Shown piece by piece: positions 56,935 through 64,000 of a stretch of DNA of 64,000 nucleotides. This DNA comes from Neoehrlichia mikurensis (GTDB lineage: Bacteria; Pseudomonadota; Alphaproteobacteria; Rickettsiales; Anaplasmataceae), in assembly GCF_019186785.1 (NCBI RefSeq), contig NZ_CP066557.1, positions 62,001 through 126,000 on the forward strand, written 5' to 3'. The notes under the pieces were generated by a model. It had not been told where the DNA came from. It made no database searches and saw nothing but the letters and a program-made list of their open reading frames with translations. Every line of letters begins with the position of its first letter. Positions within the stretch are counted from its first letter, which is position 1. The translations under genes were made by a program, and so were the position numbers.

Positions 56935-58845
56935 ATGAAAGATTTGCAAACAGACAAAGAGCTTATTAAAAACCTTATTAGCAAGGGTATTAAGCAAGGC
57001 GGTTTCGTTACTTTTAATGACATTAACGATTCATTTTCTGATGGTATATTATCATCAACTGATATTATAGATGAGACTATCTCTCTATTACAAGATTCTG
57101 GTATTAGTGTACTTGAGCAAAGTGATGAAGATGAAGCTAATAGCATAGTTGAAGAAAGTAGAGTAAAAGACGAAGAAGATGATACTAATATCAAATCTTG
57201 GGATTTTGGACAGACTGATGATCCTATACGCATGTATTTATGTGAAATGAGCTCAGTAGAGTTATTATCTCGTGAAGGAGAGATTGAAATTGCCAAAAAA
57301 ATAAAATCAGAAAAAGTAAACATGCTACGGTCTTTAATTGAAGCACCTTTAGTTTTACGAGCATTTATGTCATGGAGGGATGATTTAGTAAATGGACAAA
57401 TTATGCTCCGTGAATTAATAGATCTAGATGCTAACTACAAATGCGAATTTCCTGAAGGTGAATTCACTGATGATGATACCAATTATCATAATAAGGATAG
57501 TAGTAATGAAGTTAGTGATGACGAAGATATTAGTGATGACGAAAATATTAGTGATGACGAAAATATTAGTGATGATGAAGATATTAGTGATGATGAAGAT
57601 GATGAATCAACACTTGTAAATGCATCTATTATTGAAATGGAAAATGCTTTATTACCTAAAGTCATTAATATCCTAGATTCAATAATTGCATCAGCGGAAC
57701 AAATTTTAAATTTAAAGAAAAAAAGAAATACACATGACGCAGAAGAGTATCATGATGAGCTATACAACAAAATACATGATGATATTTGGGAAATGATCTC
57801 ACAAATAAAACTAAGTGATTCAGCTGTTTTATCAATAACTCAACAAATTTACAACTTAAATAAATCAATATCTATAGAAGAAGCAAATATTATTTCACTA
57901 GCTGAAAGCTATGGAATAAATCGTAAAGAGTTTTTAGATGCATACAGTAGCAACACTGTTTTTGAAAAAAATAATGCATCACCTCAATGGAACAAACTTT
58001 TAACAAATGAAGCACAAACTTTAGTAAATATATATAATAAAATCAAATTATTATCAGGTGAGAATAATCTACATGAATTTAAAACATTAGTAGCAAAAAT
58101 TCAAAAACATGAAAGAGCAGCAAATCATGCAAAACAAGAAATGATCAAAGCTAACTTAAGGCTAGTTGTATCAATTGCAAAAAAATATTCTAATCGTGGG
58201 TTACAATTTCTTGATTTAGTTCAAGAAGGAAATATAGGATTAATGAAAGCTGTTGATAAATTTGACTATAAACGTGGTTATAAATTTTCAACCTATGCAA
58301 CATGGTGGGTAAGACAAGCTATTACTAGGGCTATTGCTGATCAAGCAAGAACTATAAGAATTCCTGTACATATGATTGAAACTGTAAACAAAATTAATCG
58401 TACATTAAGACAAATGCTTCATGAAATGGGTCGTGAACCTACACTTGAAGAATTATCGGCAAAATTAAATATTAATGTTGATAAGATACGTAAAGTAATG
58501 AAAATTGTTAAAGATCCTATTAGCCTGGAAAGCCCTATCGGAGATGATGATAGCAGTACATTTGGTGACTGTATAGAAGATAAAAGAGCAGTTAAACCTG
58601 AAAGTGCAGCAGTGTTAGCAGATTTACGGGAAATTACTACAAAAGTTTTGTCAACATTAACACCAAAAGAAGAAAGAATTTTACGTATGCGCTTTGGTAT
58701 AGGTAGAGGAGGAAAAGATCACACATTAGAAGAAGTAGGAAAATTATTTAATGTTACAAGAGAACGTATACGTCAAATTGAAGCTAAAGCTTTAAGGAAG
58801 TTACGTCATCCAAGTCGTGCTAGAAAACTCAGAGGATTTTTTTAA
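56935..58845 (+). CDS. rpoD: RNA polymerase sigma factor RpoD (sigma 70)
   Basis: Primary sigma factor. Region 1.1 ('[25 protein letters not shown]'), region 1.2 ('[29 protein letters not shown]'), region 2 ('[59 protein letters not shown]'), region 3 ('[15 protein letters not shown]') and region 4 ('[44 protein letters not shown]') are all present. It has 636 residues. Between regions 1.2 and 2, the non-conserved insert holds five 18-base units coding (I/V)SDDE(D/N), giving a strongly acidic run. A 33-base piece of this gene is repeated at 61024-61056. dnaG lies nearby on the other strand. Confidence 0.97.
   Translation: MKDLQTDKELIKNLISKGIKQGGFVTFNDINDSFSDGILSSTDIIDETISLLQDSGISVLEQSDEDEANSIVEESRVKDEEDDTNIKSWDFGQTDDPIRMYLCEMSSVELLSREGEIEIAKKIKSEKVNMLRSLIEAPLVLRAFMSWRDDLVNGQIMLRELIDLDANYKCEFPEGEFTDDDTNYHNKDSSNEVSDDEDISDDENISDDENISDDEDISDDEDDESTLVNASIIEMENALLPKVINILDSIIASAEQILNLKKKRNTHDAEEYHDELYNKIHDDIWEMISQIKLSDSAVLSITQQIYNLNKSISIEEANIISLAESYGINRKEFLDAYSSNTVFEKNNASPQWNKLLTNEAQTLVNIYNKIKLLSGENNLHEFKTLVAKIQKHERAANHAKQEMIKANLRLVVSIAKKYSNRGLQFLDLVQEGNIGLMKAVDKFDYKRGYKFSTYATWWVRQAITRAIADQARTIRIPVHMIETVNKINRTLRQMLHEMGREPTLEELSAKLNINVDKIRKVMKIVKDPISLESPIGDDDSSTFGDCIEDKRAVKPESAAVLADLREITTKVLSTLTPKEERILRMRFGIGRGGKDHTLEEVGKLFNVTRERIRQIEAKALRKLRHPSRARKLRGFF
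57511..57600 (+). repeat. 18-base tandem repeat within rpoD
   Basis: Five in-frame units of 18 bases (of the type ATTAGTGATGACGAAAAT), encoding [30 protein letters not shown]. Copies 2 and 3 are identical, as are 4 and 5. It is a likely variable-number repeat. Confidence 0.95.
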
Positions 58846-59177
58846 TAAGTAACACTTCATAATTCTGTAATTTAATACTTCAATTATATTTTTTGTTAGG
58901 AAAAACTTTAGAATCTAATATCAATAAATCACTAGTAATTTATTGTGTTTGCTCCTGGTATATTAATATGTATTTTTTAAATTGTAAAAAAATTTTGTAT
59001 TTTAAAGTGCTTCAATAAGTTTAATATTATATTTTTTAATAATTAATCTACCAGAAAACAATTTTCTACAAAATAAAATTACATAATTTTTTAAACATCA
59101 TCAACAACTAAAATATCACCGATATTATTATACAATGATTCAGTATACATTTAAACATTCTACTTTATATAAAATAT
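58846..59177. other. Non-coding gap between convergent rpoD and dnaG
   Basis: About 330 bases, AT-rich. No clear terminator hairpin was picked out. Confidence 0.4.
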
Positions 59178-60929
59178 TTAATATCGCCATAATTCTTTTA
59201 ATTTACTATCTATAATTTGTGCTTGATTAGAAAGTCTTGCTGCAATTTCATCTTTCCCTTCCAGCATTAGTTTTAGTATTTCTGACTGAATGTCCTGCAA
59301 TTGCTGCAAAAGTATTATTTTTTCCCATTCCTGTTTTACTAAATGTATTTTACAATTAGTAATCATACATCCAGAATTATCAATTGCATTTAATATCACT
59401 GTTAAAATTGTGTATAAATTATTATTTTTTAATTCCATAATCAATATATTTTTAGATAACTTATCAAAATATATACTTTGTATATTAATAATATGCTGTT
59501 GTAATTTATAAAAATCATTATTATCAATTTTAAATCTAGCAAATTGCTCAAAAATTATAGGATCATTTAATAATTCTGGATATTGAACTATAATATATAT
59601 AGCTTTCATTTGATTATATTCTTCGACACACGATTGAGGAGTAGTATTTATGAATTTATGTACCATAAACCCTCCTATGGTGGATGACGTACTTTTTAAT
59701 GCAGAGTTTGTATAACTATTTTGTAATTTTTTAATTTGTTGATAAAAAAAACTTTTATAATACTTTGCAATATGTGTATCACTTATTTCTGCAACATAAG
59801 AATTTATCTTACCTTCAAGAATCAAACACTGTTCAGGTTTTATTTGATTATTAATTTTTAAACAAGATAACTCATACTCCCATATAAAATCTGAAGGCAA
59901 CTTTGCATTATTAATAATAAACTGTATATCATCAACAGAACCATTCATACAAATATCACACGGATCTTTTCCTGATTGACTAGTAATAAATTTAATATTA
60001 CGTCCAGACTTAATAACCGATAAAGCAAGATGTAATATCTTTAATAACGATGAAAATCCTGCATCATCCCCATCCATCCATACAATAATCTCTGAAGTTA
60101 TAGCCCACATGCTATCAAGATGTTCTTTATTCATTGACGTACCTAGCAATCCAACTACATTTTCTATTCCTAATTGATGCATTGCCAAAACATCCATATA
60201 ACCTTCTACAACTATAATACATCCCTGTTTACGGGCACTAGTAACTGCAAAATGCATTCCATAAAGGATATTTCTTTTTTTAAAAAATAGATTTTCCGCA
60301 GAATTTAAATATTTTGGATTATTTTTGCTATTAATTACTCTTCCTCCAAAAGCAACTATTTTTCCAGAATAATTAAATATGGGAAACATTATTCTCTCAT
60401 AAAAATACTCTCGTTCTCCCTTATTTAGCAACCCAGCTTTTTGCATACTTTCAATTGTAGCATTATTGGATAGTAAATGATCTTTTAATCCACTACTTGG
60501 AGTATACCCTATTTTAAATTTTTGTATTATATTGTCAGAAATCCCACGTTTTTCTAAATATTCACGTGCTAATTTATTATTATGTAATTGACTAATAAAC
60601 CACTCACAAGCCATACGAGTTATTATATAAAAACAATCTTCACTACTATTTCTGATAATATCAACATTATAAATTTGTGCTAAATATTCAAGCGATTGCT
60701 TAAAACTCATATTTTCAAGATCACAAACAAATTGTATTACATCACCATGTGCACCACAGCCAAAACAGTAGTAGAAACTTCTATCATCATTTACTGTAAA
60801 CGATGGGGTCTTCTCATTATGAAACGGACATAACCCAATGAACACGTTCCCTTTTTTTAATAACTTTATTCTTTTAGCAACAACATCTGATAGCTTAGCC
60901 TTACTTTTTATTAATTCTGCATATCCCAT
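59178..60929 (-). CDS. dnaG: DNA primase
   Basis: Makes RNA primers for replication. The zinc-binding domain is 'GLCPFHNEKTPSFTVNDDRSFYYCFGCGAHGDVIQFV' (Cys-His-Cys-Cys). The core contains 'GRVINSKNNPKYLNSAENLFFKKRNILYGM', the TOPRIM part 'IIVVEGYMDVLAMHQLGIENVVGLLGTSM' and 'VWMDGDDAGFSSLLK'. The C-terminal helical part is less conserved, as expected for the helicase-interaction domain. At 583 residues it has normal length. It is convergent with rpoD, an arrangement that keeps the two genes adjacent though not in one operon. Confidence 0.96.
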   Translation of the reverse strand: MGYAELIKSKAKLSDVVAKRIKLLKKGNVFIGLCPFHNEKTPSFTVNDDRSFYYCFGCGAHGDVIQFVCDLENMSFKQSLEYLAQIYNVDIIRNSSEDCFYIITRMACEWFISQLHNNKLAREYLEKRGISDNIIQKFKIGYTPSSGLKDHLLSNNATIESMQKAGLLNKGEREYFYERIMFPIFNYSGKIVAFGGRVINSKNNPKYLNSAENLFFKKRNILYGMHFAVTSARKQGCIIVVEGYMDVLAMHQLGIENVVGLLGTSMNKEHLDSMWAITSEIIVWMDGDDAGFSSLLKILHLALSVIKSGRNIKFITSQSGKDPCDICMNGSVDDIQFIINNAKLPSDFIWEYELSCLKINNQIKPEQCLILEGKINSYVAEISDTHIAKYYKSFFYQQIKKLQNSYTNSALKSTSSTIGGFMVHKFINTTPQSCVEEYNQMKAIYIIVQYPELLNDPIIFEQFARFKIDNNDFYKLQQHIINIQSIYFDKLSKNILIMELKNNNLYTILTVILNAIDNSGCMITNCKIHLVKQEWEKIILLQQLQDIQSEILKLMLEGKDEIAARLSNQAQIIDSKLKELWRY

Positions 60930-61246
60930 TTACATAAAGAGTTACTTATATATATAAAGATTATACTCAAGATACGACTTTTATCAGTATTTAATTTATA
61001 AAATATCAAAACTTATATAAATAATGATGATGAATCAACACTTGTAAATGCATCTATTAATGCTTATACATTTTAAAACTCAATTACATTTACTATATAA
61101 AACAATATTATATCATGCAAAGAATTTATACATAAGTAAGATAGACCATATTTTATCTTAAAATAGCATTTCATCAATTATGTACCTCGTATTATAACAA
61201 ATATTTTACAATAAAATATCTGCTGTATTTATAGAAACTACACAAT
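60930..61246. other. Gap with an rpoD fragment
   Basis: About 317 bases between dnaG and the downstream methyltransferase gene. Contains the 33-base rpoD match (61024-61056). Nothing else recognised. Confidence 0.6.
61024..61056 (+). pseudogene. 33-base dispersed copy from rpoD
   Basis: ATGATGAATCAACACTTGTA and the next 13 bases equal rpoD 57599-57631 exactly, in the same orientation. It is only a fragment, with no reading frame of its own. Confidence 0.9.
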
Positions 61247-62272
61247 TCAATATTCCTTTATTACATAATTAATCATTAATACTTTAAAAAGGGTTCCCAT
61301 ATTTTCTGTAAGTCGTAAAAATGCACTTTTCAATTCCTGTTGCTGCTTCTTTGTTGAGTGATTCATTAATATTTTTAATCTTTCTTTAATACCAAAATAA
61401 TATAAAAATTCCCTTTGAGTAATAATTGAAGACTTTACTTTTTGCAAATTATTTTGTAAAAAAGAAAAATCCACATGAGCTGTAATATCACATTTACCAA
61501 TATCTTTAAGAAAGAAGTTATATTGATGATTTTTTACAGACTGTATGGTACTTACATATGGAGGAGGATATGTATATCCATAGTCAATAATTATTCCTGC
61601 TCCTCCATACTTTACAATTTTATTTTCCATTAAAGTCAACAAAACTCGTCCATCATCAGATATTTCAATAACTGATCCTTCCATCACAGAAGCAATATCA
61701 AATATAAAGTTCGTATCCTTCTGTACAACTTGTAATGTATTATTTTTTAATTCAACATAATTTTCTTTCCATATTCCTGCATCATAAACAAATTGTTTAA
61801 TGGGTAATGCATCAAATACTTCATTTGCTATAAACAATACTGGTAATTCAGGAATTGTTGTAATATCTTTATGCCAAAATACCTGATAATTTTTTAAAAA
61901 GTGTTTTTGTATTTCACATAGCATAGGACTTATTTCAATTAAATGAATATCCAATGCTTTAAAACATTCATCAAAATTCTGCAATGTTCTAACAATATCA
62001 CTCATTAAAGTTCCTCTTCCTGGACCAAGCTCTACCAAAGCAAATTTTGATGGAAACCCAATTTTTTCCCAAGAATATAATACCCACACTGCTATTATCT
62101 CTCCAAATAATTGACTTATTTCTGCAGCAGTTATAAAATCCCCTGTTGCCCCAAAAGGCATCCTATTCATATAATAACCATATTCATAATCATATAATGC
62201 ACTTCGTATAAATTCATCCATTGAAACACAATTTGTATTTTTAAATATTTTATGTATTAAAGCAGAATGCAT
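61247..62272 (-). CDS. MidA/NDUFAF7-like SAM-dependent methyltransferase
   Basis: A 341-residue protein of the MidA (mitochondrial complex I assembly, NDUFAF7) family, protein arginine methyltransferases in eukaryotes. Signatures: 'FIRSALYDYEYGYYMNRMPFGATGDFITAAEISQLFGEIIAVWVL', 'ALVELGPGRGTLMSDIVRTLQ' (SAM site), 'LFIANEVFDALPIKQFVY' and 'IIDYGYTYPPPYVSTIQSVKNHQ', then 'DITAHVDFSFLQ'. Length is slightly below average. Its role in bacteria is unproven. Together with the NDUFAF5-like gene at 11702 it is the second such methyltransferase in this window. It is divergent from the DUF2610 gene. Confidence 0.9.
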   Translation of the reverse strand: MHSALIHKIFKNTNCVSMDEFIRSALYDYEYGYYMNRMPFGATGDFITAAEISQLFGEIIAVWVLYSWEKIGFPSKFALVELGPGRGTLMSDIVRTLQNFDECFKALDIHLIEISPMLCEIQKHFLKNYQVFWHKDITTIPELPVLFIANEVFDALPIKQFVYDAGIWKENYVELKNNTLQVVQKDTNFIFDIASVMEGSVIEISDDGRVLLTLMENKIVKYGGAGIIIDYGYTYPPPYVSTIQSVKNHQYNFFLKDIGKCDITAHVDFSFLQNNLQKVKSSIITQREFLYYFGIKERLKILMNHSTKKQQQELKSAFLRLTENMGTLFKVLMINYVIKEY

Positions 62273-62481
62273 AATATATTAACTTTTTGTTTATTATTAC
62301 ATGATATAAGTAGTAAATTATATTATAAATTAAAGTTATCACCTAGTTTATTAAAGAGTTAAATAATTGTTATCGTATACGTAATTTAGATAGAAATTAT
62401 AAATATAATAGAGTATTATATAAAGCAGTATCCATATCAATAATTTTAATATATTTACATAAATAATAAAGGGTATGTAAA

Positions 62482-62757
62482 ATGCCAGGAATAAAAAAAT
62501 TTATGATTCCATGTGAATTTGGAGGACAAACTTCACAATTTACTATATACATAGGAGAGCCAAAAGTAGAATTGCATCCTATACATCATCAAAGTCATTG
62601 GTTAGCTAAAGAGCGAGGTGGCAATATACCAGAAAAAATAATTAATAGCTTAGAAAGGCTATATGAACTATCAAAAAAAAATGGTATCTGTTTTGCTGAT
62701 CTTTGTGTATATGCATTAAAAATTGTAAAAAAAAGCAATACTACTACCGATTCATAA
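62482..62757 (+). CDS. DUF2610-like protein
   Basis: A 91-residue protein that matches the small alphaproteobacterial/Rickettsiales family DUF2610: 'KKFMIPCEFGGQTSQFTIYIGEPKVELHPIHHQSHWLAKERGGNIPEKIINSLERLYELSKKNGICFADLCVYALKI'. The HPxHHQxxWLAKERGG pattern is the clearest part. It has no signal peptide and no membrane helix, so it is presumed cytosolic. Function unknown. AAGGG lies about a dozen bases before its ATG. It is divergent from the MidA-like gene. Confidence 0.85.
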   Translation: MPGIKKFMIPCEFGGQTSQFTIYIGEPKVELHPIHHQSHWLAKERGGNIPEKIINSLERLYELSKKNGICFADLCVYALKIVKKSNTTTDS

Positions 62758-63287
62758 AACAAGTTATTAAAATACTGAAGCAATTTTTAATTAAATAATA
62801 CATGTAATATGTTTATTTTATAGAAAAGCTATACATAACTTATTTATTTGGAATAATAGATCCTATCAAAACTTTAGCACAAAATGCTATAATAACTACG
62901 ATCAATAAATATTGATAAGCTTATATATATATGAAGTATATTAGCCTACATTAATATATAAATTTACATTATTGCTTATAACAATAAAATTGTTCAGCAT
63001 TTATTCTTTACATTACAAAAACATTTCTTGTACTATAGTCCTTACAATCTATAAGATATACAGCATTTCCTTTTTTATATTTAATATCATATTATATAAA
63101 TGGTAAACTACCTTATCAGCATCAAAATATTTTAGCATTAAGAATGCTATAAAAAAACCAGTATTTTTATGTATAATGTAAGAATTATACTTACTTTTTT
63201 TTGTACTTATATTTTCTTGTCAAGACTTGCAAATTTAATTTTCAAAATCTAAACTTTTAATACAATATTTTTTACTACATTATCACC
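62758..63287. other. Gap with a small hairpin
   Basis: About 530 bases between the convergent DUF2610 gene and the TlpA-like gene. A perfect 7-base hairpin, TAGCATT-AAG-AATGCTA, lies at 63133-63149 and may serve as transcript end. Nothing else recognised. Confidence 0.5.
63133..63149. terminator. Hairpin between convergent genes
   Basis: TAGCATT (63133-63139) pairs with AATGCTA (63143-63149), followed on the plus strand by a run of A and on the minus strand by AAATATTTT. It is a weak candidate terminator. Confidence 0.35.
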
Positions 63288-63875
63288 TTATGACACTTGC
63301 TTAATATTATTCATCTTTTCTAAAAGAATTAAAGCATTTACTATATCAGCATTATACCACTTCATATAACTACTTACTTTACCAACAATAACCTTATTCC
63401 TATTCACAATTAAAGTAAATGGTATATTCTTAATATTAAAATATTCATATAATTTACGATCACGATCAAAATAGATATTAAAATTTATATTATGGACCTT
63501 ATAAAAAGATTTAGCAGATGTTATATATTCAATATTAGTAAGAATGGGAATAAAAGTTATATTAAATATTTCATGCTGTTTTAAATACTGGTTAATTTTA
63601 TGAAATTCTTCCATTAATATTGAGGACTCAGTGCTCCAAGGAGCCCAAAATGTTATTATTAAAAGCTTATCATGAAAATCTTGAATATAAATCTCTTTTC
63701 CATCCTCTGTAAAAAATGGTAAATTTACCATTTTTATTCTTTCTATTGACATTGAATCAATAAAAGCACTAGGCAATCCTAAGCTTTTCAACCCATTATC
63801 TACTAGTAATGCATCATTTGCAGTCAACTGACTACTTAATAATAAGATACATATTATAATAATTAATACTCTCAT
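63288..63875 (-). CDS. Exported TlpA/thioredoxin-like protein lacking CxxC
   Basis: A 195-residue protein with a signal peptide (MRVLIIIICILLLSSQLTA) and a thioredoxin-like domain of the TlpA type. The usual active site W-C-x-x-C is 'FWAPWSTESSILMEEFH', so both cysteines are serine. The rest of the fold is kept: 'LLIITFWAPW', 'ITFIPILTNIEYITSAKSFYKVHNINFNIYFDRDRKLYEYFNIKNIPFTLIVNRNKVIVGKVSSYMKW', with the cis-proline loop 'NIPFTLIV'. It cannot do ordinary thiol-disulfide exchange and may be a chaperone or binding module in the periplasm. It is close to the window end, with nothing beyond it. Confidence 0.85.
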   Translation of the reverse strand: MRVLIIIICILLLSSQLTANDALLVDNGLKSLGLPSAFIDSMSIERIKMVNLPFFTEDGKEIYIQDFHDKLLIITFWAPWSTESSILMEEFHKINQYLKQHEIFNITFIPILTNIEYITSAKSFYKVHNINFNIYFDRDRKLYEYFNIKNIPFTLIVNRNKVIVGKVSSYMKWYNADIVNALILLEKMNNIKQVS

Positions 63876-64000
63876 AAATATTCAGCATCTCTCTTTAATA
63901 TAAGTTACCTTCCTATAAATTATATTTACAGAAGTTAATAAGTAATATCACTACAAATTTAGGTTATTATAAGTATAATAAATACATCCCATGATTTTTT
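63876..64000. other. Window end, non-coding
   Basis: About 125 bases upstream of the TlpA-like gene, AT-rich. No gene seen before the window ends. Confidence 0.4.

Noticed and set aside
57428..57619. Repetitive frame over the rpoD acidic repeat
   Set aside because: It is a shadow of the 18-base repeat in another frame of rpoD.
63288..63875. A frameshift or misread hiding the CxxC of the TlpA-like protein
   Set aside because: The frame is continuous through the fold and the motif aligns well with serines in place of both cysteines, so a sequencing slip would not restore CxxC.

Overview
This window is a stretch of a very AT-rich, low-coding-density chromosome from an obligate intracellular alphaproteobacterium of the Anaplasmataceae, most probably Ehrlichia. 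The general layout points to E. ruminantium. The supporting evidence is the alphaproteobacterial SspB beside a permuted two-piece tmRNA, a CckA hybrid kinase, Rickettsiales-type small proteins (DUF2610-like, DciA/DUF721-like, DUF2793-like), single housekeeping genes scattered on both strands, long non-coding gaps, and many short duplicated gene fragments. The species call is inferred from these features, not from a search.

Layout. 1-3966: the 3' end of gatA, a TAXI/TRAP receptor remnant, prfB with a classic +1 programmed frameshift, and a YebC-type regulator. 4540-9577: three unrecognised membrane proteins and a DciA-like protein. 9876-16082 (minus): a translation/RNA cluster truB-rpsO-pnp-methyltransferase-lepA, divergent from mreB. 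16266-27405: mreB, an inverted fragment of mreC, mreC, tRNA-Arg, a DAACS transporter overlapping tsaB, a PpiD/SurA-like foldase, aspartate aminotransferase, and a peroxiredoxin-trxB pair. 28287-36755: a tandem locus of seven intact and several broken members of one paralogous family of small proteins with no function I can name. It is the most unusual part of the window. 38173-42128: coaD, tRNA-Phe, an exported C26-type amidohydrolase, and proS overlapping acpS. 42348-42958: a second copy of the non-coding DNA that lies downstream of one family member. 43232-45093: tRNA-Asn, two-piece tmRNA, sspB, a small exported protein and a DUF2793 (phage/GTA-type) protein. 45324-64000: topA, nnrE-nnrD, a small basic protein, an O-methyltransferase, cckA, cutA, ispE, dus, rpoD, dnaG, a MidA/NDUFAF7-like methyltransferase, a DUF2610-like protein, and an exported TlpA-like protein that lacks its CxxC motif.

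A theme runs through the window: short tandem or dispersed copies of real genes (mreC, topA, rpoD, the start of dus, the start of the DAACS gene, the end of the DUF2793 gene, and many family members). Some carry promoter or start signals with them. The genome seems to be generating partial duplications continually. The 28-37 kb locus looks like the place where this process builds a protein family. A run of ten C residues inside one member, in otherwise A/T-dominated DNA, could allow switching by slippage.

Functionally the window is mostly housekeeping: translation and release (GatA, RF2, S15, TruB, LepA, ProS, TsaB, Dus, three tRNAs), ribosome rescue and proteolytic delivery (tmRNA and SspB side by side), cell shape (MreB, MreC), transcription and replication (RpoD, DnaG, TopA), cell-cycle signalling (CckA), cofactor and isoprenoid synthesis (CoaD, AcpS, IspE, NnrE/D) and redox defence (peroxiredoxin, TrxB).
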